From DATKSS01 sp035468355 (lineage in GTDB: Bacteria > Chloroflexota > Dormibacteria > Dormibacterales > Dormibacteraceae): a DNA stretch of 64,000 bases. The number at the start of each line of letters is the position of its first letter. Position 1 is the stretch's first letter. A program made the position numbers and the translations under genes. The stretch is from positions 1 to 64,000 of the forward strand of contig DATITA010000079.1 in the NCBI GenBank assembly GCA_035468355.1, given 5' to 3'. This document shows, piece by piece, positions 23,687 through 32,516 of this stretch. The notes under the pieces are model-generated. The model was given only the letters and a program-made list of their open reading frames with translations. It ran no database searches and was not told where the DNA came from.

Positions 23687-23884
23687 ATGGCTCGCGTGCG
23701 GTTCCCTTTCACCTTCATGGGCGTCATGGCCCTTGGAATCAGTCTTTGGGTTTTCGCCTACCTGGCCGGGCACCGGGCGATGGATGTGTTGTCCCAGGAG
23801 GTGGCCGCGGCCACAGGCGTCGTATGCCTCGGCTTTGGAGCCTACATCCTGGTTCGCCGAGTCCGCCGCGGTCCGCAGCTCTGA
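23687..23884 (+). CDS. small two-TM membrane protein
   Basis: A 65-residue hydrophobic protein with two transmembrane helices (about 8-28 and 38-57) and a basic C-terminus RRVRRG. Its TGA stop overlaps the ATG of the universal stress protein, so the two are coupled. Divergent from the trkA pair, it may belong to the same osmotic or ion-stress response. No family recognised. Confidence 0.6.
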   Translation: MARVRFPFTFMGVMALGISLWVFAYLAGHRAMDVLSQEVAAATGVVCLGFGAYILVRRVRRGPQL

Positions 23885-24348
23885 TGGCTTCGCATAGCCC
23901 GCACACTCACCCGACGACCTCCAGGAAGGTGCTGGTGGCGGTCGGCGGCCAGGCGATCGACGCCGAGACCGTGCGCCTGGCGTGCCGCATGACTGACCCC
24001 CAGGGAGGTCGGATCTATGGAGTCCACATCATCGAGGTGAACCGAGCGCTTCCGCTCGGGGCCGTGCTGGACGATGTAGTGGAGCGCGGCGAGCAGATCC
24101 TCGACGAGGTGGAGAAGCTGGCGGGCGCCTCCCAGCTGCCCGTCGAAACGGAGCTGGTGCAGGCGCGCGACACCGGGCCCGCGCTGGTCGACGAGGCGGT
24201 CGAATGGGGCGCCGACCTGATCGTCATGGGGCTGCCGTACAAGCGCCGGTTCGGGGAGTTCAACCTGGGCAAGACGGTGCCTTACGTGCTAAAGAATGCC
24301 AACTGCCGCGTGATGCTCTTCCGGGAGCACCGCGAGCACCCCGACTAG
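23884..24348 (+). CDS. universal stress protein (UspA family)
   Basis: A 154-residue UspA-fold protein. KVLVAVGGQAIDAETV opens the fold, and GADLIVMGLPYKRRFGEFNLGKTVPYVLKNANCRVMLF gives the C-terminal strand. The usual ATP motif G-2x-G-9x-G(S/T) is altered (GLPYKRRFGEF), so ATP binding is uncertain. ATG at 23884 overlaps the previous stop. Confidence 0.83.
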   Translation: MASHSPHTHPTTSRKVLVAVGGQAIDAETVRLACRMTDPQGGRIYGVHIIEVNRALPLGAVLDDVVERGEQILDEVEKLAGASQLPVETELVQARDTGPALVDEAVEWGADLIVMGLPYKRRFGEFNLGKTVPYVLKNANCRVMLFREHREHPD

Positions 24349-24369
24349 CGAGTCAACGAGCGCCTCTCA

Positions 24370-24475
24370 GGGCCTCCTCTTGGGGCGTCCTCTTGGGGCC
24401 TCCTCTCGGGGCCTCCTCTTGGGGCCTCCTCTTGGGGCCTCCTCTTGGGGCCTCCTCTTGGGGCCCTCCCTCTCC
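24370..24475. repeat. 13-bp tandem repeat (minisatellite)
   Basis: Seven head-to-tail copies of the 13-bp unit GGGCCTCCTCTTG (24370-24460), two with a single change, then a partial degenerate copy to about 24475. It lies between the universal stress gene and the DUF2127 gene. The 13-bp period is not a codon multiple, and no gene is supported across it. Confidence 0.9.
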
Positions 24476-24565
24476 CGGGCGGTCCCTCCCCCAGCCTGCC
24501 CAGCCTGGGGTCAACCCTATCCTGCCCGCTCGGGTTGCCCAACCCAGGTTGTTAAGGTCAGCGTC

Positions 24566-25102
24566 ATGGGCAAAGTCGACGTCGCAAGACCCCGACCGCA
24601 CTATTTCCGGCGGCTCTGGGCGGAGCTCGGCCGCATCGGTGGCGAACACGACGCCTTCATCAAGGTCATCATCGTCGAGCGAATCGTCAAGTCGACCGTG
24701 CTCATCGCCCTCGCCATCGGCCTGATCGACGCCGGGGAAGACGGGCGCCTCGCCGGCTGGGCCGCCTACGCCCAGGACCAGCTCAACCTCAATGTCGGTC
24801 ACAACCTGATCATCCAGATCCTGCTCAAGCTGCTTCTGGCCATCGGGAACTTGAGCCACGTCAACCTGCTGGCCATCGGCGCCATCGTGTACGCCCTGCT
24901 CGAGGGAACCGAGGGCGTGGGGCTGGCGCTGCGCCGCCGTTGGGCCGAGTACCTCACCGTCATCGCGACTGGGATCCTGGTTCCTTACGAGGCCTACGAG
25001 GTCGTCCGCCACCCGAGCCTGTTCAAGGTCGGCGCGCTCCTACTGAACGTTGCCGTCGTGGGCTACCTGGCCTATCGCAAGCGCCTGTTTGTCGGTGTGT
25101 GA
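24566..25102 (+). CDS. DUF2127 family membrane protein
   Basis: A 178-residue integral membrane protein with four hydrophobic segments. The DUF2127 look is seen in ERIVKSTVLIALAIGL, the short NLIIQILLKLL, LLAIGAIVYALLEGTEGVGLALRRRWAEYLTV and VPYEAYEVVRHPS. Function unknown. ATG at 24566 starts the protein after the minisatellite; a longer frame would translate the repeat and is rejected. Its last 63 bp overlap the convergent glycosyltransferase gene. Confidence 0.8.
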   Translation: MGKVDVARPRPHYFRRLWAELGRIGGEHDAFIKVIIVERIVKSTVLIALAIGLIDAGEDGRLAGWAAYAQDQLNLNVGHNLIIQILLKLLLAIGNLSHVNLLAIGAIVYALLEGTEGVGLALRRRWAEYLTVIATGILVPYEAYEVVRHPSLFKVGALLLNVAVVGYLAYRKRLFVGV

Positions 25103-27064
25103 GGCGGGAGTAAGCCACACGCTCGTGAACCCGGCGCGGTGTGCGACGTAGCGGACCAGCGCGCCCAGGGTCTGCAACCCGTACACCGTCGAGGTGCTGA
25201 AGCTGATCGAGCTGGCGTCTGCGTGGTATTTTCCGATCGCCGGCACCTCGCCGATCCTGAAACCGAATATCGCAGCCTGGATCAGCACCTGCGTGTCGAA
25301 CACGAAGTCGTTGCTGTTCTCCAAGAAAGGGATGGCCTCCAGAAAGCGACGCGAGTAGGCGCGGTAGCCCGTGTGGTATTCGGATAAACGCAGGCCCAGC
25401 ACGCGGTTCTCGGCCGAGGTCAGGAAACGGTTGCCAAGCCGCTTCCACCATGGCATGCCCGCCTTGGCAGGATCGAGCCCGAGCCACCGCGAGCCGAGCA
25501 CGATGTCGGCCTCGCCGTCCTCGATCACCCGGCACAGGTTGGGGATGATCGCGGGGTCGTACTGGCCGTCGGGGTGCAACATGACGACCACGTCCGCGCC
25601 CATCTCGAGCGCCGCGCGGTAACACGTCTTCTGATTGCCGCCATAGCCGAGATTCCGCTGGTGCCTGATGACGTCAAGGTGGAGCGCGGTGGCGACGCTG
25701 ACGGTCGCGTCGGCGCTAGCGTCGTCGACGAGGAGGATGCGATCGGCATGCCCCTGCGGGATGTCGCCGACGACCTCCACCAGCGTCTTGGCGGCGTGAT
25801 ATGCCGGCAGCACGATGACGCGACGCGGGCGCGGGCCGCTCCAGCTCAGATCTACAAGGGGGATCGCTTCCGGGCGGACCGCCATGCGCTCCGCGGTCAG
25901 GTACGCCGCGACTGCGAGGGCTCCGACCGCAGCGGCCCAGAAATTGATGGCGAGGGTGAGGTTGATCGCGGCATAGGCGAAGAACAGGACGGCAGGCGCG
26001 AGATACGGCCAGCGCAGCTCACGTGCCAGCGCGAGGTCGGCCATCGCAAAGCCGGGTATCACCAAGAGCGCCAGATCGTGAATGTTCTGGTGAGGGCTCA
26101 GTACAAGCGAGGCGGCGATGGCGAGGCCGAAGTCGAGTCGTGGCTTGTCGGGGCGCCAGCTAAGAGACAGCGCCGCCAGCGCAAGCAGAAGCAGCAACAC
26201 CGCGAAGCCGGCCGCCTGCTCGCCGCCGCTCAAGGCGTCGAGGATGTTGCGCAGCGAATAGACGGCCGTGTCGGTGTACACGAGCTGGCCGCTGGTCGGT
26301 AGGCGGCCGCCGATGGCCCATGTGCCGACCTGGCCCAGGTAATCGATCACCGCCCCGAGCCCGAAGGTGAGGACCGAGAGGAGGCCGAGCGCCGCGACCG
26401 CGCCGGCGAACGAGGCGAGCGCTCGCCACGCCCTCCTGGCGATGAACAGCACCGGCACGAGCAGCAGCAGCTGCGGTTTGGCCAGCGCCAGCGCGGTGAA
26501 GATACCGGCCCAGCCCTGCCGCCCGCGAGCCCACGCGGCGTACGCCGCCGCCAGGGGCACAAGGACAACAAGATCGGACTGCCCTTGCAGCAGGGTGACG
26601 AACAACGGAAAGAAGCCGGCGATCATCGCCGCGGCGACGATCACGCCCCTACCGTGCACCCTGAGGCTGGTCCGCACCAGGATCACGACCAGTGCCGCCA
26701 TCAGGATCACGTTGAAAGCCGCCATCGCGTAATAGGCGCCGCGGTAGTCGAGATAGGCCAGGGGCGCGATCAGCAACGTGTAGTAAGGCGGGTGGTAGTA
26801 AGGCAGCACGATGAACTGTGCCGCCGGTTGGCCGGTGATCTGAACCTCGAACTGCTTCTGGAGGGCGAGGCTGTACACGGCCGAGCCGCCATTCAGGACG
26901 TAAAGCTTGGCCGCGGCATAGAAGGAGAAGAAGTCAGGTCCCTTGAGGTCTCCCCGCACGAAGGTGAACCAGTACACGGTCCAGAAGGCGAGGGATCCGA
27001 TCGCTGCGCCGGTCGCGGCTGCGTAGCCAAGTCGCAGCCATCGGGCGGCGCGGCTGGGGTTCAT
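25040..27064 (-). CDS. GT87-type membrane mannosyltransferase fused to a GT2 glycosyltransferase
   Basis: A 674-residue two-part protein. Residues 1-430 are a multispan polyprenyl-phosphate-dependent glycosyltransferase of the DUF2029/GT87 type (FFSFYAAAKLYV, the loop YYHPPYYTLL, about ten TM helices). Residues 440-650 are a cytosolic GT-A domain of the DPM1/GT2 type: VIVLPAYHAAKTLVEVV, LLVDDASADATV, VVMLHPDGQYDP and LGSRWLG, with the metal-binding Asp. One chain may thus make and use a polyprenyl-phospho-sugar. ATG at 27064 overlaps the phosphoesterase stop (ATGA). Confidence 0.85.
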   Translation of the reverse strand: MNPSRAARWLRLGYAAATGAAIGSLAFWTVYWFTFVRGDLKGPDFFSFYAAAKLYVLNGGSAVYSLALQKQFEVQITGQPAAQFIVLPYYHPPYYTLLIAPLAYLDYRGAYYAMAAFNVILMAALVVILVRTSLRVHGRGVIVAAAMIAGFFPLFVTLLQGQSDLVVLVPLAAAYAAWARGRQGWAGIFTALALAKPQLLLLVPVLFIARRAWRALASFAGAVAALGLLSVLTFGLGAVIDYLGQVGTWAIGGRLPTSGQLVYTDTAVYSLRNILDALSGGEQAAGFAVLLLLLALAALSLSWRPDKPRLDFGLAIAASLVLSPHQNIHDLALLVIPGFAMADLALARELRWPYLAPAVLFFAYAAINLTLAINFWAAAVGALAVAAYLTAERMAVRPEAIPLVDLSWSGPRPRRVIVLPAYHAAKTLVEVVGDIPQGHADRILLVDDASADATVSVATALHLDVIRHQRNLGYGGNQKTCYRAALEMGADVVVMLHPDGQYDPAIIPNLCRVIEDGEADIVLGSRWLGLDPAKAGMPWWKRLGNRFLTSAENRVLGLRLSEYHTGYRAYSRRFLEAIPFLENSNDFVFDTQVLIQAAIFGFRIGEVPAIGKYHADASSISFSTSTVYGLQTLGALVRYVAHRAGFTSVWLTPASHTDKQALAIGQVAHDGNVQ

Positions 27065-27774
27065 CGCCCAGTTTCGAGGCGAAGCGCAAAGCGTTCTGGA
27101 AGCTTGGCCTTTCTGATCGCTCGTTGCGCACCTTTGATGTCGTATCGCACGCGCCGAAACTGGAATGTGCCCAAATCGACATCCCAGATGCCGTAGCTTG
27201 CGGTCGGCAGGCCGTCTCGCGGTTGCCCGACGCTTCCGGGATTCACGAGCGCGGGGCCCTCCAGGTGGAAACTGTCGACCCGGTAGTCGTGCACGACCGT
27301 GCCGTTCGACATTCCAAAGATTCCCGGCACATGCGTATGGCCGTGAAAGCACAGACCACCGTTGAGGAGCTCGAGGTTCGCGTGCGCCACCGCCGTGTCA
27401 AGGACGTACTCGTAGATGTGGTCACGAGGGCTGGCGTGCACGAGCAGCACTTCCCTCTCGACCCTGCTGTCGGGAAGGTGGCGCAGCCAGTCCAGCCGCT
27501 CACCGCCCACCACGTCAATCGTCCATCGCACGACGGATGCCGCATCCTCGTTGAACCACTCGAGGATCTCGGGGTCGGTGCAGGCGCGGTCGTGGTTGCC
27601 GACCAGCGTCGGCCAGCCTCGCTTGACCACCTCGTCGACACAGCGTTTCGGATCGCCCCCATAGCCCACGACGTCGCCCAGGCACAGGGTTTCGTCCACA
27701 GGTGGGCAGTCTCGTAAGACGGCCTCCAGCGCCTGCCAGTTGGCGTGGATGTCCGACAGGATTGCGACTTTCAA
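27061..27774 (-). CDS. YfcE/MJ0936-type metallophosphoesterase
   Basis: A 237-residue calcineurin-like phosphoesterase. Metal motifs: SDIHANWQAL, CLGDVVGYGGDP, LVGNHDRAC, LVHASPRD and CFHGHTHVPGIF. The family hydrolyses phosphodiesters or phosphomonoesters; the natural substrate is unknown. It is coupled by 4-bp overlaps to the AI-2E-type transporter upstream and the glycosyltransferase fusion downstream, forming a three-gene operon. Confidence 0.87.
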   Translation of the reverse strand: MKVAILSDIHANWQALEAVLRDCPPVDETLCLGDVVGYGGDPKRCVDEVVKRGWPTLVGNHDRACTDPEILEWFNEDAASVVRWTIDVVGGERLDWLRHLPDSRVEREVLLVHASPRDHIYEYVLDTAVAHANLELLNGGLCFHGHTHVPGIFGMSNGTVVHDYRVDSFHLEGPALVNPGSVGQPRDGLPTASYGIWDVDLGTFQFRRVRYDIKGAQRAIRKAKLPERFALRLETGR

Positions 27775-28847
27775 CCGGTTTTCTCGTATAGGCGCGGATA
27801 GATGTGGTCGAAGAGAATCCGCAGCGTGGCAGCGATCGGCACGGCGACGAACATGCCCAGGATGCCGGCCCAGCTGAAGCCCGCGATGAATGCAACGATG
27901 ATGAGGATGGGCGGAAGGCGAACCGCATCACCCATCACTTTCGGATATACGAAGTTGAGGATGATATTGGAGATCGCGAAGTAGAGGACCGCGATGGCGA
28001 GTGCCTTGAAAGGCCCGACGGCAAGACCGAACAGAATGGCCGGCACCGCGCCGATGAAAGGTCCGAGGTAAGGGATCAGCGCCGCGATCCCCGCAATAAG
28101 TCCGAGCGCGACCGGATCCGCCAGGCCCAGCACAGCGCAGGCGGCGCCGGACAGGATTCCGATGAGAACCGCGATGATGAGCTGACCGCGGAAGTACGCG
28201 TAAAGCATCTTTCTGACCTTCCGCCAGATCTGGTCGAAGTCGGTGCGATAGTCGTTGGGCACGATTCGCCGGACATCGCGCCGCGCGTCCTGTGCGTCGA
28301 GAGAGAGCAGGAACGCGACGATGAACATGAGGACCACCTGCAGGATCGTGGTCAGGGCCGTCAGCCCGATCGTGAGGGCGTTGCCGAACTGACCCAGTAG
28401 GTAATCCTTGAGATGCGAGTTGATCACCTCGGTGGTGCTCTTGAGGTCGATCGATAGGCCGAAGATGCGGATGGGCGATCCCTGGAGACTGCTGATCCGA
28501 TCCTGCGCCGCGGCTGCAAGGCTTGGGGCCTGGACCTGGAGCTGAGCGACCTCGTTGATGCCCAGTGGGACGATCAAGAGGACCAGGCCTGCCAGGACCA
28601 CGATGATGACCATGAAAATGATCGAGATCGCCAGCATCCGGGGAAGGCCGGCGGCAACCAGATAGGTCACTCCGGGCTGGATGAGGAAGGCGATCGCGCC
28701 CCCGAGCACGAAGGCGCCGACGAAATCCCGAAGGAGATAGAGCACGATGATCGCCGTCACCAGCGACCCCACGCCGAAGGCGATCTGCAGGTAGCGGCGG
28801 CGCCTTTTCGGGTCCAGCGACCACGCGGAAACTGCCACGCCGGTCAT
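27771..28847 (-). CDS. AI-2E family transporter (PerM/YdiK-like)
   Basis: A 358-residue membrane protein with about eight TM helices. Family signatures are VLGGAIAFLIQPGVTYLV near the N-terminus and ALIPYLGPFIGAVPAILFGL in the second half, followed by YPKVMGDAVRLPPILIIVA. The family exports small molecules or Na+/H+; direct AI-2 transport is proven for few members. ATG at 28847 is preferred to 28916 because the extra 23 residues are charged and non-conserved in look. Confidence 0.83.
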   Translation of the reverse strand: MTGVAVSAWSLDPKRRRRYLQIAFGVGSLVTAIIVLYLLRDFVGAFVLGGAIAFLIQPGVTYLVAAGLPRMLAISIIFMVIIVVLAGLVLLIVPLGINEVAQLQVQAPSLAAAAQDRISSLQGSPIRIFGLSIDLKSTTEVINSHLKDYLLGQFGNALTIGLTALTTILQVVLMFIVAFLLSLDAQDARRDVRRIVPNDYRTDFDQIWRKVRKMLYAYFRGQLIIAVLIGILSGAACAVLGLADPVALGLIAGIAALIPYLGPFIGAVPAILFGLAVGPFKALAIAVLYFAISNIILNFVYPKVMGDAVRLPPILIIVAFIAGFSWAGILGMFVAVPIAATLRILFDHIYPRLYEKTG

Positions 28848-28955
28848 AGGGCCTGTGATCTCAGGCTCGATCTCGCGATGCGCGCGCGAGTGGGGTTCAG
28901 GACGTACGTTTCGCAATCACCGCAGTATGACGAGCAGGATGGTGCCCGAGCCGCT

Positions 28956-31484
28956 TTAAGTCTTTGCTTGACGGAGCGTAGCTTCCTCGTAGTCGGCGCC
29001 AAGAAGCGGATTGATTGTGCTTCGGCCAGCGGCTATCGCGTACATGGCCAGAAGCACCAGTCCAACCCCGAGAACCCCATAAGCGGCCTCAGGCCCCCAC
29101 TGCTTGGTGATGAGGCCACCGACGGCAATGCCCACGATGCTCGCCGTCTGAACCAGGCCAAATCGCGTGCTCATGATGCTGCCCCGGTTGGAAGAATCGG
29201 CGGCCTCAAGGATTGCCGTCTGATTTGCCACCGCATAGATTGGATTGCCCACCGAAGCGATGAATAGGGCGACGGCGATCAGAACAATCGTCGACCCGGT
29301 AGTCACCGATGTCAGCGAAATTGCGACCGAAAATACCCCCGTGATCAGCAGGCCGGCGCCGACCGTCCTCATGGTGCCAATTGCGCCGGAGCGGCTCACA
29401 AGAAGGGAGCCAGCGACCACTCCTGCTGAAGATATCAACTCGAAGAGCGAATAGCGTTGACCGCCTCCTGTTGCGATCCTGTATGCAAGTGCAATCAGCG
29501 CTGGATAGCTGATTGGAATCAGAAAAGCCGCTAATGTTCCAACGACGAGCTGGGGTCGAACCTCAATCAAGCTCCAAGCCCTTCGTAGAGCTCCCGATAC
29601 AGGCGCGGCTGTCGATCCACCGCCTAAAGTCGAAATTCTGAATACGATCGCGGCACCTAAGGCAAACGTTGCCGCATCCACGATGAATAGGGCACTGGTA
29701 GATTTTGGCGTCAGGGCTAGGACGACTCCTGCCAGGCCGAAGCCGATCGCCCCGGCGAGCATAGTTGTGGCTGCAACCATCGCGTTGGCTTTTCCCACGT
29801 GACCAGCCGGTACGAGACTTGGGATAGCGGCCTGCCGAGCGGGCTGGACCACCGCGTTTATCGCCGACAAAAGAAAGACTATGGGCACAATTAGCCACCA
29901 CCCAATCCCTATCGCAAACGGGGTGGCGACGAGCAGGGTCGCACGAAGCAGCTCAAGGCCGACAACCAGCCCACGTCGAGGAAGTCTATCGGCCACTCCT
30001 CCCAGCGCGCCCGTCATGAGGACCGTGCCAACCGCCTGAAGAATAAACGCGAGCGCGACGAAGCGCGGGTCGCCCGTCTTGACGTAGATCGTGACGAGTG
30101 TCGCGACCTGGGTCAGGGGGTCACCTAGCGATGAGATTGCAATCGCCGTAATCAGGCTCGCAAAATCAGGATTTGCCTTTAGAACACGGAGAGCGGTAAG
30201 CCTTCGTGGAACCTCTGGTCTGTCAAGTACTTCGAGGGGCTTCAGGCCGTGAATCTCACGCAGGGCATCAACCACGTTCGGGTCGTACCATGCGTTGGCT
30301 CGTCGACTGATGTCTTCGACGCCTTCGATCGGAGTCATTAGTGACTTCCGATAAAGCCGAGTCCCAGTGATTGTGTCAAAGGAATCGGCTACCGACAGTA
30401 TCCGAGCCCCAAATGGAATGACGTCTCCTTTGAGCCCTGCTGGATACCCTGACCCATCCCAGCGTTCATGGTGGTGACGAACCAGAGGGGCAACAGCGGC
30501 AAGGGCAGAATGCTGCGCGATCATGTCCGCCCCAACGTCCGGGTGGCGACGCATGATCTCCCATTCCTCCTCGCTGAGCGGGCCTGGCTTCCTGAGAATA
30601 TCGTCGGGTACACCAATCTTGCCGAGGTCGTGCAAGGAGCCCGCGGTTCGGATTAGTTCGATATCCCGATCCCCAAGTTCCAGTTGTTCCCCCAGGCGCC
30701 CCGCAACTTCGGCTACCCGTGTCGAATGTGACTCCGTGTAACGGTCTCGAGCATCCAGAGCTTGGGCCGCCAACTGAAGCGTCTGATCCTTCAGCAGTGT
30801 CTGGCGTTGAGCGTCGGCCACGTTGCCGCGAACAGCCAACACAAAGCCGAACAAGCCCGGCGCCATGATGTATCCGACTACTGGGGTCTTCAACAGGAGG
30901 TAGATGATTCCGCCTGAAAAGCTAAGAGCAGCTGTGCCCAGCAAGGTGGTGAAACCAACATTGTCGAACAGAGTCACCAACACGGATGTGCGCGTCGCAA
31001 ATGACATGGCCAACGCGGTAAGCAAATAGTTCAAGCTCACCGCGACGACTACGTACACGACAGTTCTGACGGGAAGGCCCCACTCAGTTCCGTTGCCCAG
31101 TGACGCGACCACAATGGAAGGGAAGACGTAAGCGGTGGCCAACATCGCACGGTTAAACAGAAACACCCACCATGGGATCGTTCGACCAGGCACTCTCCCA
31201 TCAAACTGAGCGAGCCACGCCACCATCGCGACCCCGGCTCCAGGCGCTATTAGGCCGGTCGCTACAAGAAGCGGATCAATTGCCGACTGGTGACCGGTTC
31301 TCCAGGGAATCGGCCGGAGGGCGGCAATCTGGGTAAGAACCCCCAAATACAAGAGAGTCAAGACTTGACTCGGTGGCACGGGAGCGACTAACCACCCCAG
31401 AGCCACCATTCCGATGCCCGCCGCAATGATACAAGCTACATATGCCTGCGCCGACCAAGGCAGAGAGCGGAACTCGGAAGTCAA
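28956..31484 (-). CDS. HD-GYP phosphodiesterase fused to MFS transporter, with N-terminal membrane sensor
   Basis: An 842-residue three-part protein. Residues 10-220 are a membrane domain with about seven helices, like MASE-type sensors. Residues 235-420 are a complete HD-GYP domain: SLHDLGKIGVPDDIL (HD at about 285-286), VRHHHERWDGSGYP (GYP at about 346) and ILSVADSFDTITGTRLYRKS, expected to degrade cyclic di-GMP. Residues 435-835 are a 12-TM major facilitator of the EntS/MFS_3 type (GALGGVADRLPRR, QPARQAAIPSLV). The frame is intact throughout, so the fusion is real at gene level. Codons are less GC-rich than in flanking genes. Confidence 0.88.
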   Translation of the reverse strand: MTSEFRSLPWSAQAYVACIIAAGIGMVALGWLVAPVPPSQVLTLLYLGVLTQIAALRPIPWRTGHQSAIDPLLVATGLIAPGAGVAMVAWLAQFDGRVPGRTIPWWVFLFNRAMLATAYVFPSIVVASLGNGTEWGLPVRTVVYVVVAVSLNYLLTALAMSFATRTSVLVTLFDNVGFTTLLGTAALSFSGGIIYLLLKTPVVGYIMAPGLFGFVLAVRGNVADAQRQTLLKDQTLQLAAQALDARDRYTESHSTRVAEVAGRLGEQLELGDRDIELIRTAGSLHDLGKIGVPDDILRKPGPLSEEEWEIMRRHPDVGADMIAQHSALAAVAPLVRHHHERWDGSGYPAGLKGDVIPFGARILSVADSFDTITGTRLYRKSLMTPIEGVEDISRRANAWYDPNVVDALREIHGLKPLEVLDRPEVPRRLTALRVLKANPDFASLITAIAISSLGDPLTQVATLVTIYVKTGDPRFVALAFILQAVGTVLMTGALGGVADRLPRRGLVVGLELLRATLLVATPFAIGIGWWLIVPIVFLLSAINAVVQPARQAAIPSLVPAGHVGKANAMVAATTMLAGAIGFGLAGVVLALTPKSTSALFIVDAATFALGAAIVFRISTLGGGSTAAPVSGALRRAWSLIEVRPQLVVGTLAAFLIPISYPALIALAYRIATGGGQRYSLFELISSAGVVAGSLLVSRSGAIGTMRTVGAGLLITGVFSVAISLTSVTTGSTIVLIAVALFIASVGNPIYAVANQTAILEAADSSNRGSIMSTRFGLVQTASIVGIAVGGLITKQWGPEAAYGVLGVGLVLLAMYAIAAGRSTINPLLGADYEEATLRQAKT

Positions 31485-31808
31485 GACGCTGGAATTCTAG
31501 ACTCGGATTTTCCCCCTCGGACCAACTTAGGCCAAGACTGGGTTGTTTCCGAACCCTACCCAGTACCTACAGAATCCAGACGCCCGTCACTCGCTGCTTA
31601 CCACCACCGCGAAGTAGCCTCTTGAACATGCGCATCATTTCGATTTCCCTCCTATCCCTAGATTGCCGACCGTTGCGACTGCGTTTTCCAGGTCACTTCT
31701 TTGTACCCACAGTCTCCGGGTCCGGTCGGCTAGATGGAATCGTCAAATCCCATGGATGGGCCCATGGAGAACCATGAGCGGGAGGTGTGGGAAACCATGG
31801 TTCCGAAC
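31485..31808. other. 324-bp stretch without a gene
   Basis: Between the response regulator and the HD-GYP/MFS gene, both on the minus strand. It should hold the promoter of the fusion gene and the regulator's terminator. CCATGG recurs four times within 31740-31805, including the near-palindrome GGAAACCATGGTTCC at the regulator's 3' end. Short frames here are not convincing. Confidence 0.4.
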
Positions 31809-32501
31809 CTACAGATCAGCCAGGGTGATCAAGCCCATCTTGAGCGCAGTACTGACCGCCTCACCTCGATTTGTCGCGTTAAGCTTCCGGAAGATGTTAT
31901 GCAGGTGGGTCTCCACCGAAGGCGGCGCCAGCCCGGCATCCCTCGCCAACCGTTTCGTAGTGTGACCCTTCGCAGCGCCGCGAAGTATTTCCATTTCCCT
32001 AGAAGTCAGGGCAACCGCACCGCTGTCGGATAGGGGAGTCGTTTCGGCCACTCGACGAAGGACTTCTGGGATCATTTTGCGAGGGACCGGGTTCTCACTA
32101 CGCATTGCTGCCAGGAGTGCCCTGTATAACTCGCCTGGGCCGGCGTCCTTCAACACATAACCGGAACACCCAGCCTTCATCATCCTCAAAAGATCATCGC
32201 TCGACTCTGATACTGTCCACGCGATTACCTTCGTTTCAGGATGACGAGTCAGGAGCTCCTTGGCGGTGGCAGGCCCATCCATCTTTGGCATGTGAACATC
32301 CATGAGAACAACATCAGCCTTCAAGGTTCCCATTACTTCCAACGCCTCAGCCCCTGAGGAGGCTTCGCCGACCAGCCGCAACTCATTGCCGGAGGCCGAC
32401 CCTAGAAGCGCTCGAGCCGCTGCCCGCGGAAGAGCGCTGTCATCGACGACTAAGACGGTAAACGCGCGCCTGCTGGAGGTTGGCCTTGGGATGAAGGGCA
32501 G
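31809..32501 (-). CDS. NarL/FixJ-family response regulator
   Basis: About 230 residues. The receiver domain has VLVVDDSALPRAA, the phospho-acceptor in DVVLMDVHMPKMDGPAT, and the later GYVLKDAGPGEL lysine. The C-terminal LuxR-type helix-turn-helix reads ALTSREMEILRGAAKGHTTKRLARDAG and VETHLHNIFRKLNATNR. There is no ATG, GTG or TTG between the divergent kinase start and the receiver: either CTG at 32501 is used or the gene starts at ATG 32612 inside the kinase gene. It is the likely partner of the kinase at 32517. Confidence 0.85.
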   Translation of the reverse strand: MPFIPRPTSSRRAFTVLVVDDSALPRAAARALLGSASGNELRLVGEASSGAEALEVMGTLKADVVLMDVHMPKMDGPATAKELLTRHPETKVIAWTVSESSDDLLRMMKAGCSGYVLKDAGPGELYRALLAAMRSENPVPRKMIPEVLRRVAETTPLSDSGAVALTSREMEILRGAAKGHTTKRLARDAGLAPPSVETHLHNIFRKLNATNRGEAVSTALKMGLITLADL

Positions 32502-32516
32502 CTTAACAAGAAGCCC

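Noticed and set aside
24353..24565. Frames translating the 13-bp repeat (GPLGASSWGLL-type peptide)
   Set aside because: These are repeat translations; the DUF2127 protein starts cleanly at 24566.
31734..32033. 99-codon plus-strand frame starting ESSNPMDGPMENHE
   Set aside because: The first 30 residues look natural, but the rest is antisense to the response-regulator gene and Arg-rich. No ribosome site was found.
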